NCBI GenBank assembly: GCA_036571765.1
Contig: BROE01000007.1
Coordinates: forward strand, 8,310,026-8,374,025
Direction: 5' to 3'
DNA length: 64,000 nt
Source: Plecoglossus altivelis
Taxonomy: Eukaryota; Chordata; Actinopteri; Osmeriformes; Plecoglossidae
Position numbers and translations under genes: made by a program
The notes under the pieces: model-generated
The model's database searches: none
The model's input: only the letters and a program-made list of their open reading frames with translations
Told to the model about the DNA's origin: nothing
Shown here: positions 1-25,939 of the stretch, one piece after another
Layout of the letters: every line of letters begins with the position of its first letter
How positions within the stretch are numbered: position 1 is the stretch's first letter

Positions 1-1520
1 GATTCACCAATAGTCTTCTGCCATGACATCAGTGGGTAGTGTGTCAGGCAAGAATTACAATGTACAATGTTCTCGTAATGTAGCTGGTTATGTACTATAC
101 CAGTTGGTTATATAACCATGCCAGCAATACAGTCTCATTTACTGCATGTCAAGCTCAAATGACATGTTCCTTATTATTTTCAGTTTTCTGATTCGTGTGA
201 TATGGATATTTGTGCCTTGATTTCAAGCAAAAAAACAACAACAATGCCGTATACTTATGATGTTCCTTTGAAATTTATCTAAACATGAGTTTTACACTTC
301 ATGGAGGTTATGGTGTCTGTGTGTGATGCGTGCTGTCACAGCTTGGGCTGTGACTGTGTCACTTACACATTCTGTACATACTGTCATAGTCATTCAGAAA
401 ACTCTATTGCTTAACATCCAGTTAAGTGAGGCCCTTTTTCATTCTCTATTTTAGGACATTTATGTTGGCTTTATGATGTGTCAGAAGATATGTTCATTTT
501 AACTACATCTATCAGTTTATCAGACATTGTTCATGTTTTTGAATACGTAGTTGTTACAGCTCAGAGATGATTTCTTATTTTGCTTTTCTTGATATTAATA
601 CTGTGTATATACCTTTATGTTTATGGATTGTATTCCATTTTTGTACGTGTGATTATTTATTAAGACTACTTGGCCACACAGAAAAATATATGATGTTTAT
701 TTTTGAGTGGAAATAGAATGTATTTCTGTTACAGACCTCATGTTGAATAGGCAACAACATATGCAGTCTTACATCAAATTGCGTCCTCCTGTTGAATAGG
801 AAGGTTTGTAACTAAGCTGCTTCTGCTGTAGTATTGGAAACCCCAAATCGTAGGTCATAGTTCATAATTGGTTGACATTTGAACGCATGCTTGTCTACTT
901 TACTTTTTATAAATCTCCATTTGCACAACCAACTTTTAAAATGTTTTCAAACATGCTGTTTCTGTGTACATAAAGGACCTAAAGTAGTTCTAAACATCCG
1001 CTGCCATTACATTGAGCAGAGCTTAGTTTTGCAGCATAGAGCTGTTTTAAACACTTCATGCAGTTGGGAAATAACATCTGTGTAAGTACTGTAATGTGGG
1101 TTTGCATCAATGTTAAAGTTGCTATGAAAATATCAACATTGATACTGACGTATGTCAGTAAGTCTTTTCTTAAGAGCTCCCAATTCTTTTTCCACATGAA
1201 ATGAAACGTGCTGGTAGTGTTACTATGTAAGTGCTTCCCTCTTAAAACCCTCTGAAGTGGCCTCAAACCACTCCCACGGACGTTAACATACATGCCATAA
1301 CATGACAGTGTGTCATTGACACTACATAACAGGATTCCTCAGACGTGACACTAGAATTGTATTGCCTCAGCTATACTTTTACAGCTCACAGAAACAACAT
1401 ATTGTCAACTTCATTAGAACATTTACATGTTTCTACCTTATGTGAAGAACCTAAGATGTTGTAGATGTAAATGAAAATCAGTGATATGATAATCACAGAA
1501 ATAAAGTTTTGAATGTCCTT
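1..1520 (+). other. 3'-UTR-like noncoding stretch, probably of an off-window plus-strand gene
   Basis: AT-rich sequence with no convincing coding exon on either strand. An AATAAA on the plus strand at 1500-1505, at the right edge of this stretch, fits the poly(A) signal of a plus-strand transcript that starts outside the window and converges on gucy2c. On the minus strand, possible gucy2c poly(A) signals (AATAAA read on that strand) lie at 656-661 and 696-701, so part of the stretch may instead be gucy2c 3' UTR, and the two could overlap. Assignment to either gene is inference; no splice site or similarity supports it. Confidence 0.35.
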
Positions 1521-1650
1521 TCTTTTTAAAACCAGAGATCGCTAAACGGTGTCTTTGATTTCAAATCATCTTTTGAATGACTCTTACTGTCTGTGCAACA
1601 CTTCCATTTGTGTGATCATTGGTTGGCCTATGGCCTATGGAGTGACATGG

Positions 1651-9997
<8,347 letters not shown>

Positions 9998-10741
9998 CGT
10001 ACGATTTCACGCGTTCTCTTTTTAGACAGTTGTTTTTACGTTGGTTGTTGTTGGTTATACCCTATTCAAAAACAGAGTCTTCGAAGTTGGGATGATGGTA
10101 GCAGTCCGTTCATTTTAATGAATTCAAATACATTCTTCAAAACTTCCTTTAATGGTGAAAATATTGTCGACTACGCCTACATTATTTAATTAAAAGTTGA
10201 ATATAAAGCTAGATATAAATCAAATTTAACTGGAACACACAAATAAAAGTATATCATTTTCTGAGCTACAGATATCCAGAATTCCAGTGTTTTGTTTTAA
10301 TCGACGGTTCTAAAACACACCTGCGTTGGTCCTTTCAAGTGTGGTTCTCAATTGTCTTTTCCGTGTTGTCACGTTAATGAACAACTGGCACTGACACACA
10401 CAACCAGAGGGGGTTGGCGGTGGGGGTGAGGGAATTGTTTATTCTCACATTTGTTCAAAGGTCCGTACAAACCAATACACAGACACCCGTACGTACACAC
10501 AAAGACTCACATCCAGACAAACACCCATACACACAACTTGTCTCGTAAAGTACTGACATACAAATCCATGAAATCGTATAGCGTTTAGGAAGGTTCGTAA
10601 TTGCAAAAACGTCCAGGACAAGTGTTGACAGAATCGTAATACCTGTAACCGTTTGACACTGTCGTGTTAAATGATGTTGACTGAGTGTTGTTCACTGGTC
10701 ACCAATGTATAATGCCGTAATATCTCGAATGTGACACACAA

Positions 10742-10743
<2 letters not shown>

Positions 10744-10838
<95 letters not shown>
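10744..10838. repeat. Compound (GT)n(GA)n microsatellite
   Basis: About 24 GT units followed directly by about 22 GA units, in the spacer between gucy2c and csdc2. Pure dinucleotide runs of this length are probably polymorphic. Confidence 0.95.
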
Positions 10839-10840
<2 letters not shown>

Positions 10841-11606
10841 TGTGTGTGAGATTTTAGTGTGTCTGAAAGATTTTTTGAAAATAAGTTTCAAAGAGAGAGA
10901 AGACCATGGATGTGGAGAAGATGAAATACTTAAACGCAAAGAGGTATGAAAATGAGAGAGAAAATGAGAGTTGGGGGATACACACACAGATCAAAGGTTG
11001 ACAGAACCATAAACCTGCACCACTCATGAATAGCCTTCCTCGCAATAAAACCTGACAGATTGTGTTTCTTCCCATAAAGTCCCAGAGATATTTGCTTGCT
11101 CTCTTGTGTACATTCATCTTCTCCGAGCAATAACTAATCACTTCAGATACAATATCACTTCAACCAATTACATTGATATTACCCTCGTTTAACAGGTCTG
11201 TACTGTGTTATTCTTTGGTTAACTAGAGTACTGTAATGCTGTAAAGCATTTAGCAAGCTCTTATTTTCAAAAACATTCAACAACTGGACTTGTCACACTG
11301 AATAAAATAGTATTTTAACATAACATTCGCGCACACAGAGACACATTTATTCATCCTAGACTCCTGCCACAGGACAGTCTAACACCAACGGATGATAATG
11401 ATTGATTTCTCAACAACACTTGTCTGATTGTATATCACTGTGGGCTGAACATCTACAGCACATACACACACAAACTACACACACAGTCTCTCTCTCTATT
11501 CACTTCCCACGGCCTCACTACAATGCACAGGATCAAATAAATCACAATGACACAAGACAACAGAACCTGGGAGCATCTCACAAGGTGTGTTTGTTTCTAT
11601 GTGTGT

Positions 11607-11762
11607 GTTAGAGAGAGAGTGAGAGAGACAGAGAGAGACAGAGAGAGACACAGAGAGACAAAAAGAGACACAGAGAGAGAGAGAGACAGAGAGAGACACA
11701 GAGAGACACAGAGAGAGACAGAGACACTGAGAGACAGAGACACAGAGAGAGACAGACAGAGA

Positions 11763-11820
<58 letters not shown>

Positions 11821-11822
11821 GC
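11607..11822. repeat. GA/GAGACA purine-rich microsatellite
   Basis: About 215 bp of GAGAGA and GAGACA/CACAGAGA units with a short (CA)n core near 11762-11780. It explains several long spurious serine/leucine- or arginine/glutamate-rich reading frames on both strands. No gene is present. Confidence 0.93.
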
Positions 11823-13310
11823 GTAATCTTGTTTCCAACATAGCAGGCCTTTTATTAGGGTCCTAATACAAGCTTTAAAGGGTAACCTTGTTTACTAACC
11901 AAGATATCATATCAGCTTGTGGCTGCTAGGTTGGGTGTGACTGGATTGTGCAGAGTGCATCCCTGACCATGTCCAGGCTCACCAATTCATGGAAAACATA
12001 CATCTGTGGGACTTGTCAGAAAGATGTGAAGATCCGTGAGACTGGTTGAGAGAAGTCAAGAAATAATAGCAGTTTTTTTTTTGTAAATTGGAAATAGTGA
12101 GGTAAAAAGTTTCAATCAAAGTTTTAAGGTTGACCTTATGAGTCTCATCACTACCCATCTTTAGCAGGAGAGAGAATGGAATCCAGCAGTTGATTTTGTC
12201 TGCCCTCTAGTGAGGCACATCAGGTACTGAACCATATTATCTGTTGAAAAAACAACACTTTTTACAGTATTCCGTCATGTAAACACCCATAAAAATGTCC
12301 TTGCAGTAGTGTGAATACAGTAGTAACATTTTTATTTTTATGTTATTCACATGATAAAACAAAATGACAGCGTTCACAATGATTCTCCACTAAGTACATG
12401 TAAAACATATAGGCTGTTTATGAGCAAAAACATACATTATTACTGTGTATTATAGTATGTCACAACAATGATGAAAATCTAACTTGTCAGTTAGGATACA
12501 TAGAAATTGCAAGACAATTTATTAGACTATAAGTGCATGGTAAAACATGAAAATCATGTTTCAATGACTACAGAAAATAACAGTATGTACAGCACATGTG
12601 TTAGTTGGGACATCATGGGGTTTTTACAAACGTAAAAAGCACATGTAATCTTGTACACTAATAAGTGCCTTTTTACAGTGTTAAGCATGAGCTTAACATG
12701 AGCTAAGCATGTTCAATGCTGAACAATCTTGTACCAAATGGAATCAGGGCAGTATCATAGGAGTGCGTCTATAGTTAAATAGATTACGCCAGGCTTAGAT
12801 TGGTACAATGTATCAGTGAATGCTCATAACTAGCATAACCTACATTCCCTGTGATAGATATTGGAATAAATATGTTTCCAAATAAATAATAAACAAATCT
12901 AACGAAAAACAGTATAATTTTGGAAGGTTTGCTGCACACTGGTTTTCACAGTTGTCCCTCTAATACAACCAACTGTTGTTTCCTGCCTAGAAAAGCAATC
13001 CAAACATAGCAAACCCAACCTGTTTCTGTCGTCTTACCTTTATCACACATCCTCAAGACTTTTCAACATGCTATAGCTTTTTACTGTCTTCACTCCATCC
13101 TCTGGTTCCTGTCCTCTTCCCCCCTTTTCTTTTCCTTCTCATTTCCCATTCTTCACCATTCATTCTTCTCCCTCCCTCCATCCCCAGTATCCAGACACCA
13201 GACTTGGTCCCCAGACTGCAAGACTACCTCCAAACCTCCAAGGTCTTCAGACCTCCAGATCCTACCTTGAGACCCATCAAGGTCTCCAGTCCCCCAGACC
13301 CTATAGTAGC

Positions 13311-13884
13311 CTAGGAGCTAATGATCTGTCCAGACCAGGTCTCGTGTTTGATCCCTGGGGCCAGGTGTGTGAGGACCACCTCCACTGCCTGTAACTTCTG
13401 GTTCTTGGGAGGGATAGGGCAGACTTTGTAGGTGACCTCATCCCCCTCCATCGGAACATATTCCCCATCAATGCTGAAAAGAAAGGAATAAGGATGTCTA
13501 TCAGACGTTACATGGGTATGCAATATGCAGAGGAACTAAATGACCAGAGAGGAAAAAAAAAGAGATTTGGGGCTTAATTGTTAAGAAATAACGTACAGGG
13601 CATCTGGTTCTAGAATGATTTCATAATATTAAATTAGCATCAAGATAATGTTACAGAAAGGTCCTTGGTCAGCGGTACAGCATGGGTCTGTCTGAATACT
13701 CTAGGGAAGGCTGTCTAATGCCTGCTGCACCAGGAGGTCACTCACTCAGAGATGTGAACAAAGATGTCCTCTCCACCATGTGAGGGCCGGATGAAGCCGT
13801 GACCCTGTGACCTGGAGAAGTTCTTACAAACACCCTTAAACACAGGACCAGACGTAGCCCGCACGGTCCTGAGAGGAGGGAGGG

Positions 13885-13917
<33 letters not shown>

Positions 13918-14249
13918 GAGGTGAAGGAGTGGGAAAATACAATATAACAATAAAACTGTAAAGTATGTCCTCATACTTGCCACCTAATGCTAATTATCAT
14001 GCCACCCCATGAGCAGGCAAGTCAACACACACACACGTCATCACTTATTTGTCAGACTCACGCTGAGTATGTGCGGGTACGTTTGGTGGGCAGGGGACTG
14101 GGCAAGTCTCCAGGCTGGGGTGGTTTCCTCTCTCTCTCCCACACCCTGCTGCCCTCCCTCAGGAAGGGGAAGGACAGGGCCAAAGGGGTGCGGGGGGAGG
14201 GCAGTGGCATGGGGGAGTCCGCTGGGGAGGAGGGGTTGGAGTCTGCCAT
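13311..14249 (-). CDS. csdc2: Cold-shock-domain RNA-binding protein C2 (PIPPin)
   Basis: Small single-stranded RNA-binding protein known in mammals from brain, where it binds histone mRNA 3' UTRs. Three coding exons on the minus strand: 14249-14062, 13868-13746, 13473-13311; phases join to 157 aa (human 153). The N-terminal segment has FREGS-like residues ([11 protein letters not shown]) and [16 protein letters not shown]. The cold-shock domain follows, with [20 protein letters not shown] as RNP1, then DIFVHIS as RNP2. The end is [16 protein letters not shown]2-type residues in the N-terminus separate it from the paralogue CARHSP1. I start at the ATG giving MADSNPSS; the frame stays open slightly further upstream but without an ATG. 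A (GA)n tract follows exon 2 at about 13884-13911. The upstream noncoding exon was not identified. Confidence 0.94.
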
Positions 14250-17200
14250 TTCGGTCAAGTTGAGAAGATAAGTGGGGGGTTGGAGGACTGCCTCAGGTGG
14301 GAAGCAGCTGGGTAGAGAGGATTACACTGTCCGCATGGCAGACGTGTTGGGTGTTTGTGTGTGTGTATTGTTTGTTCACGTGTGTGTCTGTGTGAGAGTG
14401 TGAGAGGGAGAGAGAGAAGGAGGTGTGTTTGTGTGTGTGAAGAGTAGTTAACAAGCAGGAGCTCTAGAGGTGCTGAGTAGTTTTCCTGAACAACAGAAAG
14501 GTTGGTCAGGAAAGAGAGACAGAAAAAGGGAGGGTGTCAAAGTGAAAATCAAAAACACGAGACCACAAAAGAAGTCATCCTTCGCAGGCAGAAAAACAAT
14601 ATGAGGGTGACAGGGTGGTCAGGAAAAGAGAAGAATAACAACCACCAGAGCAACACAAGCACCGATCTCACCATTAAAAGACTATATAATCCTGCTTTGA
14701 TGAGGCCTTTGCCACCCTGAATACGATATTGGTTTACTCAGACAGCTACACCATTATGATATTGCTTCAGTTTGTATTCATCATACACAGACAACACATC
14801 AATCATCATATATGGTTTGAATATAGTCTCTACCAGGGGTTTGATGTCATGCCTTGAGAGCTTGAGAGAATCATGTTATTTTGCGATTTGGGTTCTGTGA
14901 AATACTTGTGTGTAATGAGTAAGACACCGTATAATGCTATTACTCTGTCTAAATTTAATTTAACAAAATGTGCACAAGAGTAATTTAGCCCCATCAGGGA
15001 CTGTGGTTAGTGTGTGTGTGTGTGTGTGTGTGTCTCAGGGAGAGATAGAGACAGAGATGAGACAGAGGTGAGAGAGGTGAGAAAGAGAAAGTAAGTGCCA
15101 CATTCTAAATATGGCAGTATTAAGAAGGCTGTCCCTCACTGGGTTAGGGTGGAGACAGGCCGGCTGTCTGGCTCTTTATTTTATTTCGATTGCAACACAG
15201 ATAAACAGATGACTGCGCTGTACTCCTGCGTATATGGAAGTGCATTTGTTGGTTCCTCTTTCCAGTGCTGGAGTCTGTTAGGATGTATAGGGTTACCCTA
15301 ATTTTCACACCAATTTTTTGTTTTTTGGCATAGCTAAAACCCTACAGTCATCCTGTCTCTAACTCCACCTGACCGGATAGGAAAGCAGTTCGAAAACTGT
15401 TTGATAGCATCACATGCAACGTCTATGACAGAAAAGAGTAAAGTAGAGAACTAGAAAACTAATTTTAATAAGCAACATGATTAAATTATGGGCTGTGACA
15501 CTACGTATTCTATTTGGGTCGTCTTACAAAGCTAAACCCGGAGGAGAGAGCGGGCATGTACTTGACAGAAAAGCTGTCTTTATCTTGCCTGCCATGCACC
15601 TCCCAAAAACCAGGGCACTGACTGTAGCGGCTTGTTTAGCTTCATCAGCATGGGAGACACGTAATTTTTGAGTGTACACATTGCTCTTTTTTGGATGTCT
15701 GTGTATCAGACAGAGGAGTTAATCTGAATCATTTTTAACTTTGACCTTCCACTTGCATTGTTTTAACTGTCGGGGCAAAATTAATGAGCTCTCGATAGAG
15801 CCCTATAAATAATTCTCAAACACGAAGCCGCAGGCTTCTTGATTCCAGAACCTTCGTGTTGTGATGTGTTCCAGCTCTGGACAAGGAGAATGGACGCTTT
15901 CATTGATCGTTCAAAATGCCAAGAGCGCTTCTGTGTAACATCTCATACTCCTGACCCGACTCAATAGTCAACACGTTTCAACCCAAATGTATCTACATGG
16001 TTCTTGAATGAGTTCCCAATCACATACATACAAGATTAACAATATCTTAAAACATTTCAAACGACAGAAGTATTTATCGATTTTCTTACCGTAAAATGTC
16101 AGGTCGGTTTGGTCAAACGATAAGATGTTTGACTCCTTGTCAGTTATGAATTTATATATTTTTAATAGTTAAATAAAAATGTCAAAAAAGCAGCAGACAT
16201 TGAAAGAATGTGCGGCTGCAAGGCTCAAACGATTCTCCCGTCTCAGTTCCGGCAGGATGGTGGGAGGGTGAAAAGAAAAGAAAGGGGAGAAAGAGAGTTG
16301 AGAGGGGCGGGGTATGACGGGTTACTGGGTCGACACAATGAAAGACAACCAGCAGGTGCATGGTATGCCTTATAAATGTGCCAGTGTTGTTGAGATAGGA
16401 AGGCTGTACAGGACATGGTATGGGATGATGTTGTGGGAGTGAAAGCGTTTAAAAAATAACAAAACTACACAAAAGATAGGACCAACAATAAAAATACACA
16501 GAGAAAACTTACACAGGTACTTTCATTTAAATTTCATTTTATTTTACAACCCATTGCGACTGAATACACGTCATTTCTGCAATGCAGGGAGAGAAAAAAT
16601 ATTTAAATATACATGGAACCAGACTTATGGCATCAGTCAGAAGAGGGGGTGATGGTAACTTAAGGTGAAATATCAGAACTATGTGAAGTGTGTGTTCTGT
16701 CCATAGGTACTATCTTGGGGTGGGTGGGTGAAGAGGATGCTAAGGTAGATGTCTGTCCATCAAAGGTAGAACGACCCAATGGTAGTTATCACATCATACA
16801 GAAAAATACATTGATTGTTGTAGATGACACCGTTTAGGTTCTTGCATCTAGACAAAGGAAGAGTCCATCTGTTTGTGTGCATGTTAAGAGACAGTTCTCC
16901 ACCACATGAATACAGCCACTGCTATGTTAACTGAGGAGAAGCGGGATTGAACAGCGGGTGTGAAGACACAGAACACGAAAGGAACCCTCCAGAAAAGGGC
17001 GCTCAAAAGTAACAGGAAAAGTGTGAAAAAGTGGAAGTCCACCACAGCCCCTCCTATCTGACCAAACTGCCATACAAAACAAAAATTAAAACAGGAAGAA
17101 AAGTTCATAAAATGCACATCTTAGCCTTTCTGAGAGAAAAATATAAATAAATAGTAACTCTCTTTAAAATCTTGAAAGCTTTGACTTGCTTGTTAACAAT

Positions 17201-18267
17201 ATGCAGCTGAGATGTTCCTATGACCTCAAGATGTGGGAGTGGTGATGGGAGTGGGAGTGGAGTCAGGCAGCGAAGGTGTGGAAGATAACAACAGGTCAAT
17301 CATCATGTAGAAACATACCATTCTTATCTAGGTTTTTGATCTTCTAAAATGTGATAATACAGTACAACAAAATAAAGCTGATTGTGTTTGTGTGCGTGTG
17401 TGATTAGAGCAGCTAAGAGACAAAGCATGAAGGGAATCAGATAGTGATTCATCATATTTCATGTTGGAGCAACTCAGTGGAAACAGCTAGCTGGAGTGTA
17501 CGCCTGACACTAGCTTGAAGCCTGACCAATCCATTTTGAACAGCTGGGAAAACATGCGCAGAGCTGCAGTTGGCAGTAAAACCACAAGGGCTTCTGTCCA
17601 AAACGGACACAAGCACTTGTGCATGTACATGTATGAGATTCTGTGGCAACTTCCCTTTTTTACAGTTTCTGTACTCCCAACACATCTACCGGACTGAAAG
17701 ATACAGACAAACTCACAGTACCTTTCATAGCTCTACATTAGTTCCCATTCCGAGTAATGTAAACAGTCCTGTGAACGCGTTGTGTGCGTGTATGTGTCAT
17801 GTCTACAGAGAGCTGAGAAGGTCATACAAGTGGTCCAGAAGTTAAATGAATTTGAGCATTAAATCTACAGGTGTGGCTTTAGTTCTCCAAAAAACACATC
17901 CTGCTTAAAAAGGTCATCAGTCATCTCCTTGACTAGCCCCCCACCCCCCCTCCCCTTTCACGGTTGGTGACTCTACACTCCGGAGGATTGTAGACAAATC
18001 TGACCCTACATCAGCTGATAACAGCTGCTGCTCTGGTCTGTTCCCCTCACTAGTACACCCCTGAGAGTAAAGCCAAATCCTGTTAATGTTCTCTATGAAG
18101 TATGTTAGAGTGGGTAACAGTATTTCACCAGAGTCTAAACTCTCCAACCCCCCCCCTCTGTCTCTTGTCCCCTGCATCTGTAGCAAACCCCTTTCTTCTC
18201 TCCATGTCCCTCCTCCTCTGTAAGTCCCTCCTGTTACCATCCAGGCCACTCCTTTTTCTGGATGCCT
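14250..18267. other. Noncoding: csdc2 5' flank and aco2 3' flank
   Basis: No exon with support from splice signals and similarity. The csdc2 promoter and noncoding first exon should lie here, perhaps near 15.8-16.3 kb, where a GC-richer patch and TATA-like CCTATAAAT (about 15803-15811) occur; this is speculative. A minus-strand AATAAA at 16538-16543 is a possible aco2 poly(A) signal but is 1.7 kb past the stop codon. Short GT and GA tracts occur near 14350-14420 and 15010-15033. POLR3H, expected between ACO2 and CSDC2 in mammals, was not found. Confidence 0.55.
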
Positions 18268-24161
<5,894 letters not shown>

Positions 24162-24837
24162 TTTGTTCACTGACAAAGATGTGTCGAGGAAAGTTGACGT
24201 CAGGTTTTGTTGGGGATCAACGTCGCTTGGCCTGACAGATTGATCGAGCGCGCTTCTGAATGTGTATAATTCGTGCCCTCTACGCTAATAAAACGTTATT
24301 GTAAATTGTAACATACAATTTTCTATAATTTAAATATACTTTTTGGATTTAAAAAATCGGAAATGTCTATACTTTACTTTTTTATTTTATTATACCTGAA
24401 AGGATCTCAGTGTGCCCTCAGTGCTTGTATTTTGCAGGAAAAAAACACTGTCATCCTTTTTATCGTATCAAAATATTATAGTAATCTATTCATGAATATA
24501 CACAAAGTGATTAATGTGTAAATACGTTTTAAAAAATCATGTATTTTAATCAGGCTATAAATACTCAAAGAACTATTGAATAAAGTGTGCTCATTATATG
24601 GCATGGGATCGTCAGTGTCCATTGAGGACAAACACATCAGTATTTGGGGGGGGGGGGTCGGTTATTTGAGCATATTTTTGGTTCTTGAATTATTTCCTGA
24701 CTGAAAAATGCTTAAATATTCGATAAATTTGCAATTATATAGTTTTATAAATGAATAAGGAAAAAGTATATTAAAACGTGTGGTTCACAGTTCAAAGGTC
24801 ATTATAGAAGCCATCGTTCCACTCGCGCTTGTCGAAA
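24162..24837. promoter_or_regulatory. Divergent aco2/phf5a promoter interval
   Basis: The 676 bp between the start codons of aco2 (minus) and phf5a (plus). The human orthologues are also head to head, so a shared bidirectional promoter is the simplest reading. The interval is mostly AT-rich and has a nine- to ten-base G run near 24648-24657. I see no clear TATA box at the expected distance from either gene; transcription start sites are not determinable here. Confidence 0.6.
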
Positions 24838-25822
24838 ATGGCTAAACATCATCCAGATTTGATATTTTGCAGAAAACAAGCCGGTGTTGGTAAGGTGTTT
24901 TCTTTATATCGTATTCACATACGTAAATATTACCAGCAACAATGTAACTGTTTTGTGTATTCAACAATAATCGGCGACATATCTGCTTTCCGTGCTGCAT
25001 AAGTAGCTTGCTACCTAAAGCTAACACTAACACAGTTGTTAGCCAGGCTCCTGATGCTAGTCAGAGCCACAGTAGCCTATATAGCTTGGCTGAGTCAGTG
25101 TAACTTCGGTCTTCCAGAATCGTTTTAAATATCCACAATTCGACACAACTTTAACGTAGATTGTGTAGAGCTGATATACTAACTATTCTGTTTATTTTCA
25201 GCTATTGGCAGATTGTGCGAGAAATGTAAGTATTGAGCGGGATCCGATTTAGCAGTGTGTACCTAGTGGGTAACCCTATAATTCATTACTCCTCACCTCG
25301 CCATGTATTATTTAATATTCTCTTTTTAAACAGTTATCCGTGTGCAGTGTATGTCCTGGAATTTGCTTTTACCAAGTTACACATTCTTTTTATTTTCTTC
25401 CTCCACCCCCGTCCCAAGGTGATGGAAAGTGTGTTATCTGTGATTCCTACGTAAGGCCCTGTACACTAGTTCGTATCTGTGACGAGTGTAACTACGGGTC
25501 TTACCAGGGGCGCTGTGTCATCTGTGGAGGGCCCGGTGTATCTGACGCTTACTATTGCAAAGAGTGTACCATCCAGGAGAAAGATGTGAGTAATCTAACA
25601 TGAGTTCTCAGAATCACCTTGTCACATGCAATTCAAGAATGTTCTGCAAGCTAGTTTTCATATTAATATAAAAGGCTATTGATGTACACATTTCTTGCTC
25701 AACCCCTTTTTTTTCCTCTCCAAATTTCTCAGCGAGATGGCTGTCCCAAGATTGTGAACCTTGGCAGTTCCAAGACAGACTTGTTCTATGAGAGGAAGAA
25801 ATATGGCTTCAAGAAGAGGTGA
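24838..25822 (+). CDS. phf5a: PHD-finger-like protein 5A (SF3b14b), U2 snRNP SF3b subunit
   Basis: Small zinc-knot protein of the SF3b complex that helps U2 snRNP recognise the branch site; it is among the most conserved eukaryotic proteins. Four exons: 24838-24889, 25202-25225, 25419-25585, 25733-25822; phases join to exactly 110 aa, the length known in human. The protein starts [18 protein letters not shown] and carries repeated CxxC pairs that bind three zincs (CEKC, CVIC, CDEC, CVIC, CKEC). It ends with the basic tail [11 protein letters not shown]. The 24-bp second exon is tiny but has good splice sites on both sides. A poly(A) signal follows 96 bp after the stop. The gene is head to head with aco2, as in mammals. 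Confidence 0.98.
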
Positions 25823-25917
25823 AAACCTGAGGGATGCAAAGTGCTTTGCTGCAGGTTTTCTGTGAAACTGTTTCTTTATTATTTTCTTTTTGTTTTGTAA
25901 ACATGTTTTGACATTGC

Positions 25918-25923
25918 AATAAA
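25918..25923 (+). terminator. phf5a poly(A) signal
   Basis: AATAAA 96 bp after the phf5a stop codon, followed by a T-rich stretch. This is consistent with the short 3' UTR expected for this gene. Confidence 0.75.
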
Positions 25924-25939
25924 GCGTTCTTTTTTACAT

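Larger units (their letters stand above)
9998..13310. other. Noncoding spacer: gucy2c 5' flank and likely csdc2 3' UTR
   Basis: No coding exon seen. The left part is the 5' flank of gucy2c. Low-complexity tracts lie at 10744-10838 and 11607-11822. Minus-strand AATAAA hexamers at 12331-12336, 12518-12523 and 11851-11856 are candidate ends for a long csdc2 3' UTR; mammalian CSDC2 also has a long 3' UTR. Which signal is used cannot be decided from sequence alone. Confidence 0.5.

Noticed and set aside
11547..11843. Serine/leucine-rich and arginine/glutamate-rich reading frames
   Set aside because: Translations of GA/GAGACA repeats with no splice context or similarity. The same applies to frames at 10667-10987 and 23186-23386.
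24648..24657. G run as a possible G-quadruplex
   Set aside because: A single run of nine to ten G residues without further G tracts nearby cannot form an ordinary intramolecular quadruplex.
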